Position numbers and translations under genes: made by a program. Below are positions 46,291-59,495 of a stretch of DNA of 64,000 nt, piece after piece (positions within the stretch are counted from its first letter, which is position 1; each line of letters starts with the position of its first letter). The DNA is from Norana najaformis (taxonomy: Eukaryota > Annelida > Clitellata > Crassiclitellata > Hormogastridae): assembly GCA_964023275.1 (NCBI GenBank), contig OZ029915.1, forward strand, positions 21,790,775-21,854,774, written 5' to 3'. Under the pieces are notes generated by a model. The model did no database searches. It had not been told where the DNA came from and was given only the letters and a program-made list of their open reading frames with translations.

Positions 46291-48239
46291 AGGCCTACAT
46301 ACAACAATCACAGACTGCACGTCTTTGCTTGAATTAACGCTATGCTGCAAATTGGGCGAATCGACGGTTCGAAGCTCTATCGATTGACAGAGCGATCGAT
46401 CCTCGACAGTCTCCGGCTCAAATGCTTCTTTTAAAAAAAAGCATCAGAGAGGCAAAGCCTCAATGTTTTGGCGCTTGTTTTGTTTTCTGTCTGTGTGAGT
46501 ATCTATGCTTTTCTGTGTGTGTATCATGTCTCTTTCTTAATCCAGCTAATTGTACCTGTGTCTATCTTTCTGTCAGTCAGTCTGTCTGTCTGTTCGCCTC
46601 CTCTCTGTCTGTCTGACCGTCCATTATGTGAATGCGACCCGAGTGGACTGGCAGTCAGCCACGCAAAGCGACTGTCATTCGTCACAGGCGACTGATGTAC
46701 TGATCGCACTGAAAAAGTCCATCCATCTTCCTTTTCGTCGTTCTTCTGCTTTTCGGCGGCAGAGATTCTCCCTGCTGCCACTCCTCCATCTTTTTCTTTG
46801 CCAGCCAGCTCCTTCTGTGACCGCAAATATGCACCTCAGCTGGCCAAGTGCCCCAGCCGTTCTATCCCAGGAAGTCTCTTCTGAAGCGCATTTCAATGCA
46901 GCAGCCAAATGTATGCGTTGCAAAGTTTAGTTATCCTCATTATTTTTGGCACGTGAATCTCTTAACAGTCAAAGTTAAGTCCGTATTCCGGCAACGCGTG
47001 TTCGTCTGTCTTGCGTTTGACTTTCTTCTAATTCTCTATGGACAAAAGTTCTCGTTGGAGATGGATCGACTATCTTGACCAGCATGTTGTTCAACCTGCA
47101 CGTAGTCTATAACGAATCCAGTCCGTACCATTATTTGGACCATATTGTTTTTTTATTTCTTCTTTTATATTTTATTTTCACCTTTCACCATGTTAAGAGT
47201 TTAAAATAGCGCTACAAAGTCAGCAGTAGTATATAAATTATATTAAATAATCTTCAGAACTTAAACTTGTAGTCCTACGCTGTATTTTCTTATTGCCTGA
47301 TGCAAATTTATCAAAAAACTGTTTGTTGTGAAAAAGACATTAAGTGTTTGATGAGTTAGTCAAATACAGCATTGACTGCCTCGTGCAAATTAACAAACAG
47401 CCACGTATGCAACGCTTTTAAAGGTTTTAGTGTCTTGATACGTAATTTTTGTTTGATTTAAGCCTTTATTGAACACTGTGCAAATAAATTTACAATATTT
47501 CAATTATACTGGACTGATCTTCAGGCCACTAAAGAGCACGAAGTCGCACCAAACTGTTAATTTACTACAATTAGACTTCATGTGGCAATATCAGTATTGT
47601 TCATTTCTGAATAATGCTATAAGTCGCCTATAGTGCTCCTACTAGTACAAGTACAGTGTCCTTTTGTTCCAATGCGTATGTACAAACCGGAATGGCTGAG
47701 CCAAACTGCAGATATGGACTGCGAGCTAAAGGCTGAAAGCCAAACGAATGCCGTAAAATTCGATGAGCAACAAACCTATCCTGCAGTTCTTATTTCTCAG
47801 AGACACTTAGAAGCAGTTTGCGACTAACACGCCGGAAGACGCCACCGATATCCGGGTTTCTTGTTTATTTTGGTCAGCTGCTTCATAGTCCGGAACCGGA
47901 AGGTGCGTAACGGAAGACCTTTCGCGACTAACGAAGCGTTATCAGTATTATTTAGTACATCGGATACGGAGCTTGGCATCTTGTTATTGTTTCCTATGAT
48001 ACAGTCTGCTATAAATTGCCGTAAAAAGTTGACTTGGACAAATATTTACGAACGTTTTAATAAATCATTCAATTGTTTTGTAGACTTAGGCTGAAATCCA
48101 TTCTGGCAGGTAATGGTAACTTAGTTGGTCTCTGTCCTAATCTACGCATATCTCTACGTCTTTATCTATGGTTTTTGCCTTTCACGTCGCCTGAATAGCA
48201 TCCGTGTCATTATTAATTTATTACCATTATCATCAATAA
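46291..48239. other. Intronic, non-coding
   Basis: A CTGTCTGTCTGT tract lies at 46570-46620. Several 60-126 codon frames overlap on both strands at 46420-46930 with no domain signature. No exon is called. Confidence 0.45.
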
Positions 48240-49160
48240 TAAAAAATAATAATTCAAGAACTTCTATAGCGTCACTGTAATGATGCTTAAGGCAGAACAG
48301 TCGATGGTCGCTGCTAAGCAAAGTCGTTGTGCATACCAATTTTCAGGGTAAGTACAGTCTTAAGCCCAGAAGGAAATCCTAGAAGCCATATAAACACCCC
48401 ACGGAGGAATGTAGTTTAGGAAAAATGCGTTTTAGTGGATATCTAAAGGCCAACACAGACTCTGAAGGGCGAATGTTGCCGGAAGAGAATTTCTGCATCA
48501 GAGGCCAGCAACAGAAAAGGCATGCTCATGAAGAGCTGTCCCTGTTCTCAATGTGGTCAAAGCGAGACAGTCAGAAGAACTGCTACAGGTCTTGGGAGTC
48601 AACATGAGACGAAGATATTGAGGTTGAATAAACATAAACGCAAACGTAAACGTTGAATAAAAGAATCTTGTAGACAATTAGCCCAGTCTTTAAAATTAAT
48701 TTCTTTTATATGGATAGCCAGTGCAACGACTTTAGGACGGGAATATATGTTGATACTTTGGAGTATTTGTGACGATTCTGGTCAACATGTTTTAAACCCT
48801 TTGAAGCTTAATCAAGATAGCTTTTAAAAATGCCAATAAGAAGCGAGTTACAACAGTCAAGACGGCTGGAGCCCAGGGTATTTGCCAGACAAACGAACGC
48901 AGAAAAAGAATGTTACGCTTAATTCTTCGAATGTCACGAATATGACAGAGGGCTGACCACCATAATGAATTAATGTTTTCACTGAAGAATAGGTTAGAAT
49001 CAAACATAACACCTAAATTAGGAGCCAAACAGCTGCGCTATATGACAGAATTGCCTAAGTGGACAGAATTCAACGATCTAAATTTGCTTCTTTGCTGTAA
49101 AGTACCAAAAATTAGGAACTCAGGTTTGGATGGATTTATGACAGTGTAGATATGAGTGAG
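48240..49160 (-). pseudogene. CR1/L2-like LINE, 3' part of RT and tail
   Basis: Minus strand from 49160: INPSKPEFLIFGTLQQRSKF, then APNLGVMFDSNLFFSENI and RDIRRIKRN. These are the RT blocks after the catalytic centre (a KTEFLxFG motif, then an NLGVxFD motif). LQRV follows at about 48795. A HAFSVAGL...RNSLPATF block near 48530-48490 is the C-terminal WNSLP region with its Trp lost. The untranslated end AGCGACCATCGACTG and a TTATTATTTTTTATTATT tail finish at 48240. Stops and frameshifts make it dead. It is the best internal evidence that the (TTAGA)/(TTA) tail family is CR1/L2-like. Confidence 0.8.
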
Positions 49161-49756
49161 TAAATAAGAAAGCTATTGTGACTTTCTTATATAAGTGGTA
49201 TACTTTGCAATAGACGCTGTGGAAGCTAATGAGAGCCTGTAGGTGTATTGACCGATGACGCATAGATTGACTGCATGCCCAGGGTAATCAGCTGGTCGGG
49301 GAAGAAGCTCAGGAAGCAGGCCTAGCTTATGAGAGGGTCGAAGGTTCAGACTGAAGGATCGGGCACGTGTACACTGAGACAGAATGGCTGTCGCCATTTA
49401 CATGTAGGAGGGTATAAATTCTTGTGTAGACTGAATACAGCTTTATAAATCCTAGACCGAGCAGAATAAAGAAACAGAGGGAGAGAATAAGCGATAGAGA
49501 AGAATGTTATCAGTCATTATTGGCCTAATTGTCCTCAGGTCAGCATAATGCAGATTCAGATAGGCTAAATGCAATTCTGGTTGAATGACAACCTTTCTGA
49601 TTTAAGAGGAATGTGCTTATCAACCAATTCAATTAGAATAGCTTGGAGTTGTGCAACATAGCCAACGATAGATTTTGAGTCAGAAGAAGGAAGTGATAAG
49701 CAAATGTCAGTTTAGAAAGTCCGTACGTCTAATTCAAGCCAAACCCGGAAATAAAT

Positions 49757-50640
49757 AATAATAATAATTAGAAACTTCTAATGCGCCGGTGTCTAATGCA
49801 CAAGGTATCAACTGATGGCACACCAAAGCCAAGCCGCAATCAGGTCAAAGAGGTAACAGTGTTCTTTGGTGTGGTTTGTTAAGAACGGCAATGAAAGCAA
49901 GATGGTCTGAAAGATAAGATTCTTTACTTAAGATGTTTCGAACAACGTTACAATCCGATCTTGTCACCAGGAGGTTAAGAGTGTGGCTTTTATCATGTGT
50001 CGGCAAGTTAATGTATTGCTTTAGATCGAAAGGAGTAAAGAATTCAGGAAAGGTAGTAGATCTATGATCATTGGTGTCCACATGACTATTAACGTCGCCA
50101 GTTATAATCAGGTTGGTCGGAGAGAAGAAAATACAGCCTCCAAAAGAGCCTGAAATTTTTTGAAAAATCTTTTAGTGAGAGTGATGAAAATCAATATAAA
50201 TTAATAGTGTCATTAGTTTGTTGCCCAAGTCTGAAGTTCCATCATAACCTCAAAAGACCACATATATATATATATATATATATATGTACGTGTGTGGTGG
50301 TGTTGAAAGGCAGAACGATACAAAGGCAAGGCAAGGGATTTGTAAACATAAGCTAACCCTCCACCGTGTCCACGTCTCTGCCTTTGCTCATACAGCAGTG
50401 AAAATAAAGGAAGAGTCATATCTGAAAGTACAGACTGCGTCATCAGGATGTAGCAATGTTTAATTAAGTGCCAGAAGGTCAATTTGTTGCTCACCAAGGT
50501 AATTTGATAGAGCTGGAGATTTGGAACGAACAGAGGCAATGTTGAGATGACAAAAGTTTAACGTTTTAGCAATGAGTAACCAGGTTAAGTTAGTATCACC
50601 AGCTAGAAGTATGAGAAGGAGGATATGTATTGATATTCTA
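49757..50640 (-). pseudogene. LINE endonuclease fragment joined to a 3' tail
   Basis: The minus strand starts near 50560 with TLNFCHLNIASVRSKSPALS, then a GGGLAYVYKSLALPLYR block at about 50330. NLIITGDVNSHV and LPTHDKSHTLNLLVTRSDCN lie at 50120-49930, and YLSDHLAFIAVL at 49915-49880. These are the ordered motifs of the APE-type endonuclease: the NxxS start, GDxNxH with catalytic Asp/Asn/His, PTHxxxxTLDLV, and SDH. Frameshifts and stops are present, and a TA run has grown at 50262-50285. The frame goes from the end of the endonuclease straight into the 3' tail at 49840, so the whole RT is deleted. Upstream, 50640-51250 may be 5' LINE sequence but is not certain. Confidence 0.8.
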
Positions 50641-51285
50641 GTGAGTTTTTATATGACAAGCGAGACTTTTATCAGACAGTTCGATCTTGAAAGATGATCA
50701 GTTTGGTATAGAACAGCAATCGGGAAGAGGGGATACCACAGAAGAAAAAGGCAACACCAGAAGTTTTGAATATTTGAAAAGGAACAGAGCACCAGCGGCT
50801 GACTTACGTGAGATTCTGGAAGAATTCTGCAAGAATAGTCAGTATAGTGATGTGTTGGACAGCTCTCGGAGAGGTTACCGATGGAACCAAGATTTACCAG
50901 AAACACGAAAATACCACAGTGAGCTTTGGAAGGAAGTAAGGATATAAGCAGGAAAGAAGCGAGGACTTTAGCTGGTGGGCGACTCACCAGCACATGAGAA
51001 CCATGAGTGCCAGCCGTGTTAGTATGGACCTAGACTTTTTTATTACAATCCTAAAGAATGAAGGGAGGATCGCTGGGTGAATTCGCAGGCCAAATGCATG
51101 CATGCACCGAATAAGGGCAAACAGTTTATATATCCGAGTACAAGTGTGTGTCAGCGCACAAAACCATAAAATAACAAGAGTTGTAAATTTAAGTGAGAAA
51201 TTTGATTGTTTATATGTTAAAAACAGCGAATTAGTAGAGACTCTTGTCCACATTTTTTAAAGCAACAGATTCACACTTATCTGCA

Positions 51286-51388
51286 GCGACGGTGAAGGAT
51301 CTCACCCGATAAATTAACTTGCAAATGAGCAGGGTCGAGGCCATACAGTCGCTACATAAAACCATGTACAAGTACATTTATATTTACC
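51286..51388 (+). repeat. Interspersed repeat H, copy 2
   Basis: GACGGTGAAGGATCTCACCC then GGGTCGAGGCCATACAGTCG and TACATTTATATTTACC. Collinear with 15241-15339. Confidence 0.7.
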
Positions 51389-53387
51389 TTGCCTATCATC
51401 ATCATCATCATCATCGTCATCATCATCATCACAATTACTGTTTTGTTCATATTGCCTTTTGCGGTTGTTGTTTACCTATTCAGTCATTTTGTTCCACGGA
51501 TTCCTCGACTGATAATTAATTGGTCACTGTGCATCGATTACATGCGATGCCTGTGTTTGCTTGGGCAACACATTTCGCGTCATAGGTTCATAGCAGAGCA
51601 ACAACGACGAGCCTCCGTTTGGCAGCGACTGTCAGACAGACAAACAGACAGGCAGGCAGACAGATAGGCCGCTAGACGGACAGAATTCCAGACAGACAGA
51701 ACGCCAGACAGAGACTGCCAGAATGGTCTCTTGTTTACATGGCCAGCAGACAGTGACTGAATTATACAGCGTCCGTGTCATGCCTCGTTAAATATCTTCC
51801 TCTTCCACTTCCTTCCATTATTCCTGTGTTTCTCTTTCTCTTCTGCTTGATCCTCCTTCACTTCCTCTTCTGCGCCCTCCATTGTCTCCTCTTCTGCCCT
51901 TCCTCGTCTTTATCCTCCTCCTCCTCCTTTGTTCCTCCGTGGCTTTTGAAATTGCTGGACCGTGTAGATCTCTTTTGATCTACTTTCGTTTGGTAGGTGC
52001 TGGTAAACGACACCAGGTTTGATAAGAAAGGAGAAAATCATGCTTGTAGCTACTGATAACGCCACAATCCCAGGTAATGGGGGACATTTAGCCAAATCCC
52101 TCACCGGCCATACAGTAAAATAACGCATAATATTATACAATGCAAGAAAGGCAAAGCAAGGCAAACCAAGGCACGTACGCAAGACAATCATACCTACAGT
52201 ACAATTATACAGGTGTGAATAGACGAAGCAAGGAAATGTAACGATTCATTGACGAAACGCTCTGTTCGTCTATACATGTGTGTATTTTGAAGATGTGGTG
52301 TCAGGTAGTCAGCTCTTTGACTGAAATTCAAGCATACTAGGCCTACATGAATGCAAAGCATCGCCTTTCCTTACAGACAACAAATAAATATACATACGGG
52401 TCATGTTCTGTTATATAAACGGTTCATTTGTCCCCTCAGCACTTGAAAGTATTGGAGTTAAATATTCTGGTTTACAAGTGCCGACTTTATATAACAGCAA
52501 ATGCTAAACGCTAATGCTTTTCATGTAAAACAGCAAATATTAAAAGGTAATGCTTTCAAGCCATATAACTTTAAGCCTAACTGCTTGGACACATGACGTT
52601 TCAGATGGGGTGTTTTATACATGTCATTTTTTCTTTCGCATAGTGTTGCCGTTAACGTTTCATCTGAAACTGAAATTTTTTCTTCAACCACTTCGCTGTC
52701 GAACGTTAATGTGATATTCGAGTGACCAGCAAGGTTGACCTTAATTAACCCCAAGCAAAACAGTCTGACACCTACGTTAACGATAACTCTGACCAACCAT
52801 GACCTCATTTGGAGAGATTATTCTCTTGCGGTTCAGGCAGCAACTACGCTTCATATTATATCTATACACTATATATACATATATACCACATGGACGTATA
52901 TATACATAGGTGTATATGTATATATATACATGTATACGTACGAATGTAAGCCTACGCCCTATAGTATGTTTATGTGGAAACTGTGGATTAGGCGCTTGTA
53001 TAGGCAGACTGAATGCAGCATCGTTGGCAAGGCGATGTAGTCAATGGATGGAGCATGATTTATAGCAGAAGTTGACCTATTCTTCGTTCAATCTCTCTCT
53101 CTTTCTCTCTTTCTCTCTCTCTCTCTCTCTATGTCTCTGTCTCTCTTCTTCTCGGTCCGTGGCTGATGCTCTCCTTCGTCGGTCGCAATTACTCTTTCCA
53201 CCGTCGTCGGCTTTGCTAAACTCGTCGTTGCTTTTCTTCTAATCCCATTAATAATAAAGTCATCGTCGACTGTTCCCGTGAGCCACTTTTAGCGTCTCAC
53301 GTTCCCACACACACATACTCCCAAAGAGAATGCGATGCTAACTTCGAAAGTCCGCATACACGAGGAAACCCAGGTGCCTAATGCTAT
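51389..53387. other. Intronic, non-coding
   Basis: (ATC)n at 51395-51432, ACAGACAGGCAG units at 51628-51700, a CTTCCTC-rich tract at 51785-51935, TATA-rich 52860-52935 and (TC)n at 53092-53131. No exon is recognised. Confidence 0.5.
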
Positions 53388-53410
53388 TGCTGCTGCTGCT
53401 GCTGCTGCTG

Positions 53411-53453
<43 letters not shown>
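53388..53453. repeat. (GCT)n microsatellite
   Basis: About 20 GCT triplets with one GAT break at 53410. Confidence 0.95.
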
Positions 53454-53454
<1 letters not shown>

Positions 53455-56400
53455 ACTGGCAGTGATAGTGTTGTGGCTTCACTGACAACGAGCTAAATCC
53501 AGCGACGATATTAATATTTCAGTGCAAATATTGAGTTAGTGCTATACTAACGTATTAAACTCTGTCGATGTTCATACACAGATCGGCTATAAATGGAATG
53601 GAACCAACGCTTCACTGACTACGTCATGCTGATGCATATCCAGTATAGTGACGATATAGCTGGAACTTGCTACCATGCACTCGAAGTTACTCGGTTATAT
53701 TAAAGAATGAGCATTTTACTGGGAAAATGCAACATTCCATATTACAAATAGGTTTTCGTCAACACTTTAGTCTAAGCTTCATATTTAGCAATATCCATAT
53801 GCTAAGCCAGCTGTTGTCACCATGTTGTCTTGTTTGATTCAGTCTGAACACCCCATATTTTTTCACAATCTTGATCACTGCATTTAGAAGGAATAGTTCA
53901 TTCTCTGAGCAGAATTATGTTTTATTTGTTTAAAATTTCGGTCGTACATGTAAGCATCATACAAGCATACATGTATGTTTCGAATATTCCGGAACGTTTA
54001 TCCGCTTCTAACAGAACGATCGATGAAAGCACTTTAAATACTCAGCAAACAGAGACCGAGACAGGGTCAGTCAAGGCGATGAATTAAGCTCTGGCTGATC
54101 GGTCCGCTCCAGTGCGGCGAACTCCTCTGGGTGTCGTCCTTCAGCGATGGACCATGGGATGCCATCGCATTCCGGGCCGCTCTGTTGTTGCTGCTGCTGC
54201 TGATGGTGATATTTCTGGTTACGGTTAGATGGACTTTCGTAACGCACACAGGTCCCAGATACAAACCTCCAACGTCACAAACGGGTATCGAAATTTCGGT
54301 CTTTGGAGCCGTATCTCATTAAGGCATTCCAGATGGAAAATTTTGGAAAAGATAGGGGACACTGAGTCTAAGTAAAACAATGAGGTGCAAAGACGTAAGT
54401 GAAACATTTAAATTAACTCGAGTATAATACATATAAGTGTGCCTATATGTGTTTGTACATTTTAGTTTAAAACGTGCATATATGTCTACGTTCGAAATCT
54501 CAAATTTGCTTTTTTCCTTATTTGTTAACCTCTGTCCTTCTGTCTATCTCTGTTTCTATTTCCATTCTATGTCGCTGTGATTATTTCTAAAGCAAGCGTC
54601 GTCGTATAATTTCTATATTTTTATATCTTCCCTTTTTCACTTTTTATCCGCTGTCGATATTTCTGTATCTGATGCGTCGTTGTCTCTTTGTCTGTCGTGT
54701 GCAAAATAAAAACAATCGAGACCTTATCAGTCGGCATATACTTGTGGCGGATCGGACAGATTCCGTGCGGATAATAGGCGCACAAGAAAACCCGCTTCAG
54801 CGATCGTTTGTCTTTTTCCACAAACATCGACCCTGCCAGACATATGACAGGAGCTATCGTCTGCGCTGCAACAAGGCCGCCATGACTTGACGAATGAAGT
54901 GCATGGGGGAATCGTGAGCGCTGGAAGAGTGGACGAGGTTCGTAGTCAAGCAGCAAGAGAAAGAGGCTGAAAAGATGGAAGCTATGCAGTAAGTAGCAGG
55001 AAACTTTTGACAGCTGTTTAATGTGGAAAACGCGACCAGGGTGGTAAATCGAGAAAACAGGAATAAAGAATGAAGCTTGTCACTTGGGAGACACATGAGG
55101 ATCGACCTGCATAGAAGTGTCGCGGAGACGGGAATAGTGAAAGAAATGAATTGGTGGACTTCAGGAGGTATTAGAGGTGAACGAGATGAATTATGAATGG
55201 GATTAAACACATAGGCCTAGGATAGATAGAGTAAGCGAGAGACGCATTTAAAGACGTATCTTGAACCATCTGAAGCACTTAGTTGGGCTTTCGAGTTTCG
55301 CTTGAAGCTGCTTTGCCTCTTAACTACAACCGCGCACTCAGTCAGTTCAAATTGATGGCCTCAATTCTCGAGCTGTCTTGAGTTGTGGATTTGTACTCAG
55401 CTTTCCTGCTGTCTATAAAATGTACCATACCACATGATGCACTGTTAATGAATGACGGTCAATATTGTGTCGATTAGGCTAGGATGTTACTTCTATTTGA
55501 TTGTGCAGATCCACATCTGTTTTGCTCTTTCCCCAATTTTAACCTGCTTTCACTTAGGTGCCGTCTTAATGGAAAGTCTACAACAACCAATAATCCCTTT
55601 TGAACCGCTTATCAAAAACTTTGACTCTTGACTTACTTCAAACCAGTACTGACTGGTCATCCGGGCTTTCTCGGCGGCCTAATCGAGATTTGAAATTCAC
55701 TGTTCAGATCGGACGCTCTGTCATTTCGCTGATCTTATTTCAGCGTTGTTTCCTGCTTACTTACCAACCGCAGCCTACCCTCACCCTCCCAGATAGGATC
55801 AGGTGAAATCAGGTCAGAAAAGATGAGGAATATGGATGACTTCGGTGAGGCAGTAGATGTATTAGAGTTGAATGAGATGAATCGTGTAAGAAGTTGGATA
55901 TGTAGACTCACGAGCTTGGTCAGACGAGCGACACATTAGAGGTGAGGCTTTCAGTAGGCGAGAGGAATGACACAGGCTCTTGATCTGTGTGAGGCGGCCG
56001 ACGGCCTTGAATGAGACTAAGTTCTTGGCGCCATAGTAGAGCGTTTCTAAATCAATCATAGGCCCTCTGCCGACGGGCTGAAGGTGGATGCGTTTTAGCC
56101 GCCATCGAACTAGCAGCGGTAACTCGGTTATTGGTAAATTATCTCTAATGCGTCCATTGGGAACCGGTTACTCAGCTGAAATAATATTATGGCGCCGGAA
56201 ATGAAGGCAGACAAATGCCCTTTCCACCACCAGAGAGTCTTGGGGATTCAAAAAATATACTGTGAACTCGCACATGCATGGCAAAGTCGAATTTGTAATT
56301 ATAGATCTATATGCGCGGAAAGTTATTTCCATGGGTATTACGTGTATCTAAAAACTTTCGAGATACTTTATTAATAACCAATACATTTTTCTTTTTTTGA

Positions 56401-56821
56401 TAAGTAAATTTACTTGTGAACAATATATTTAATATTTAAATGTGTGGAACTATATATTGCATATAAATTGTTTTGTATTATTTTATGTATAATATATAAT
56501 ATATATAACAAGCAATATCATGTAGGTCTTGTTATGTTCCAGCGGCCTAGATGGTCGTAATTTGTGCCTTTTGTTCATTTTTATAAATTAGTTGGTCATG
56601 AGCTGAATTTGTGCGATAACTGTTCGGATCTCTTTTAAGTCCGAGCATGCGTATCGGAGTTATTTCTTAAGTCTGCTTTGTACTCCCTCGTTTTTGGTTG
56701 TATTTGGTCGCATTTCCGTCCGCCATTTTGAATTGGTTGATCTATAACAGTTACTTGGTTTCCGGTTGGACAGTGTCGAGCCTAGACTCAAGAGTGCCCT
56801 CTGTAACCTGGATATCTCGGA
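53454..56821. other. Intronic, non-coding
   Basis: The plus frame 54131-54322 contains a Leu run from (CTG)n at 54182-54203 that mimics a membrane helix, and I do not count it as an exon. Other frames (54621-54956 minus, 54854-55210 minus) have no recognised motif. Confidence 0.45.
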
Positions 56822-57000
56822 TTCGGTGATGTAACGGTGAGGTAAAGTCTTTGGAGTGATGTCGACCGTCAAACACGGAGAGGTTCTACGACTAATCGGC
56901 CGGCTCCAACCGAATACCTGTTCTTGCGTAGGCCTCTGAGGCCCGAGGGATAACTGGATGCTGCCTCTTCCAGCATCTATGAGAGTGTGCCAGTCGGTGG
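56822..57000 (+). repeat. Interspersed repeat G, copy 2
   Basis: TTCGGTGATGTAACGG, GGAGAGGTTCTACGAC, AATCGGCCGG, GAATACCTGTTCTTGC and GAGGGATAACTGGATGCTG. Collinear with 12126-12310. It lies 60 bp upstream of a LINE RT fragment on the same strand. Confidence 0.6.
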
Positions 57001-57059
57001 GCTCAATCGTGTGCTGCGGACTTCACTGGCTGTCGTCATTCGTCATCCTTAACACAACA

Positions 57060-57250
57060 TGAACCAGCAAAGGGCTTTTGCTGTTAATGGCCCATCTCTG
57101 TGGAACGGACTTTTGCCTTCGATTCGTGCAAGGGTCTCTGCTGGAGACAGAGCTGAGTTAGCTCGTTGCTTAAGGACGTTCTTATTTCCCCGGGGTCCTC
57201 AAGTTGGAAGCACTTCTGAGTAGTTTGTTCTGTAAGAGTCGCTATATAAG
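57060..57250 (+). pseudogene. LINE reverse transcriptase C-terminal fragment
   Basis: The plus frame reads QQRAFAVNGPSLWNGLLPSI then AGDRAELARCLRTFLFPRG, matching the WNxLP C-terminal pattern of LINE RTs. It ends near CTATATAAGTTTTCAAATAC with (ATACG)-like units, which may be its tail. 5'-truncated. Clade unresolved. Confidence 0.65.
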
Positions 57251-57705
57251 TTTTCAAATACGATACAATACGATAGGAAACAGCTGTTAACTCTGGACGA
57301 GACTCCGTTAGTTGTGCTCTACGTGTGTGCGAGAGCATTATTTGCTTACGAGTGAATTTCGAACTCCTAAAAGCAAACACATATCGTCGATAAACATCAT
57401 CACCATCATCAGCAGCAGCAACTTCGGGAAGCTGTCTGCGCCCGGCTAATATAATGTAAACACGTGACGTGCTGTTGTGTGTCTGCGCTAATTGCGTTCG
57501 TAGCCTCATGACAAGACAAACATAATTATTGCGCCGATTGTAGCAAATCGCTTTACCACTTGTTCATGTCGCTTTTGCCTAATTTGTTCACGAGATGGCT
57601 CACTGCTACTGCGTTCTGGATTCGATTCCGGTCCATCTTATGACACCTGAATGCACTGTCCAGTTAGTCAATACAGAATTCATTCACTCTTGTTTTCACT
57701 AAATT

Positions 57706-57765
57706 TATATAGCGTCTGTTCAAGATATCTACACAGACACGCTCCAAATCCAGTCATGGCGAAGG
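57706..57765 (+). repeat. Short interspersed repeat with TTTATATAGCGTC end
   Basis: AATTTATATAGCGTCTGTTC followed by ACACAGACACGCTCC. Second copy of 4716-4775. Confidence 0.55.
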
Positions 57766-58252
57766 AGAACGGTTTTCAAATGTAGACAAAATGATGCATT
57801 GAGTGTATCTAGTTAGAAGACGCAATTCCAGAAATAAGTCCGATGAAGCCAAGGCAGGCGCTGTTTACACACCATACAGCGTAAGTCCTACCCGTCACGA
57901 TGAAGATTCCTCGGTCTCATGAAGTCCTGCATCTTTGAGCGCTGGTGTAATGGTTGAGCTTGTGCCATTTTGTTCTCAACTTGAGGACTTACCTTTTTCA
58001 AATTAATATTAATGATGTTCCTTCCTCGTTCTGTCAGATTTACCCAACTTTTGGCTTCGATAAACACTGTTCCAGAATGTTTATGATTACAGAAATTTCA
58101 AGGCACAGTGGTTTATTCGGCAGCGCACTTGATCTGTAATCCAACGATTACGGGTTTGAGCTTGCTGAAGGACTGCGTCTAGCGAACATGGACAATTTGT
58201 TAGTGCGCACTTCCTGTCACCATGTAGTATTAGTTTGGTGCTGGTATAAGCA

Positions 58253-58298
58253 AAGTAAATATGGAAAGTAAATATGGAAAGTAAATATGGAAAGTAAA
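58253..58298. repeat. 13-bp tandem repeat, 3.5 copies
   Basis: Unit AAAGTAAATATGG. An inverted TTTACTTTCC lies about 110 bp downstream. Confidence 0.85.
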
Positions 58299-59495
58299 CG
58301 GTAAGTGCTGCGATGTACTGGCCCCATGTCCAAGACTTTGGGAGTCGTCCACTGCACTGAGCGTATCCTTTACATTTTACTATGAAACATGATAGCTTTA
58401 CTTTCTTTACTTTCCACGCGCAGTATCTGTATCACATTATTTTAAAACAAGTGTTAGCAACAACAAAACAGAAATCACAAGTGCAAAACAACAGAAGTTT
58501 TTCAAACTTTACTCCCAGGTCAGATGATCAGCAGTTGACTAAAATGTGTTAGCCCCTCTTGAAGAGGCGTTATACAAATTTCTGATTACAAATACAGTTA
58601 CAATTATTAGCGCTGATTTTGACTAGCCTTATAAGTTATTACATTATAGAGTAATAATATCTTCCACTATACGCATAATAGGTATACATGGTTTTTAGAC
58701 GACGCTTTTCACAGGTTTTGTATTGGACTGCATTGCACTGTATTCAATTGCATTGTAATGCCAGGTGTAACGCTAAGCTTTGGTGGTCGATGCGAGACTG
58801 AATGGCACGAAGGACGCACGAAATGGACGGGAAAACGGGTCTTCTTTCTTGAGAGACAGCATCTCATTGAAAACCGACTCATACGTAAGTTCGAACGATA
58901 TCTTAAAGACTGCGTCGTATAACGGTTGCCAATAACAGTCATCAGAGCAAAAGAGCTCAAAGGCAAAGCAAACAAAATTGTCTGTAGTCTCAAGGTCCGC
59001 TATATGTAAAAATGAGTGTGTTGCTTTCTAAAACGAGTCTATTTTCATGTGAAGCAAGAAGATTACATCGCATTGTTATGCGAGCAAATTTGTTTGCCGT
59101 CATTGCAAGAACGTTGCTACTCAAGTTAAAGTTAATGAGACCTAAATTTGATTGCATGTGTGCATATCAGAACATTTATAAGCGTCTTTAGAAACCTGTT
59201 TAACCACGAATCTATAACCGAGCATAAGAAACCATAACTGAACATGTTTGAGACTGTAATAATGATAGGTAAGTCAGTTTTATAGCTGCCTGGAATTCAT
59301 ATGATGAATTCAACTATCAGTCTGTGGTATTGTTAGTACTGGGACAGAAGCAACGACATCGCTAGCATTAAATATTTGAATTAAATGACATTTTAACCCG
59401 GAACTTCGCAGTAGATTTTAGGACACTGACAAGAGCCAGAGAAGAGCGTTGCTTGAGATTATTCTGTCGTGTTGTTATTCCGTGGTACAACGCAG

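Larger units (their letters stand above)
57251..59495. other. Probable intron of the arrestin-domain gene, last part
   Basis: Contains the short repeat at 57706 and the 13-bp tandem at 58253, listed separately. Worn tRNA-type B-box-like blocks (GATTCGATTCCGG near 57620, GGGTTTGAGC near 58152) may be SINE relics. No exon is recognised. Confidence 0.45.

Noticed and set aside
50649..50993. 114-codon minus frame upstream of the LINE endonuclease
   Set aside because: It may be LINE 5' sequence, but no ORF1 or endonuclease motif can be read, so I did not extend the element call over it.
54131..54322. Frame with a strong membrane-like Leu run
   Set aside because: The Leu run comes from a short (CTG)n microsatellite, and the rest has no recognised motif or arrestin similarity.
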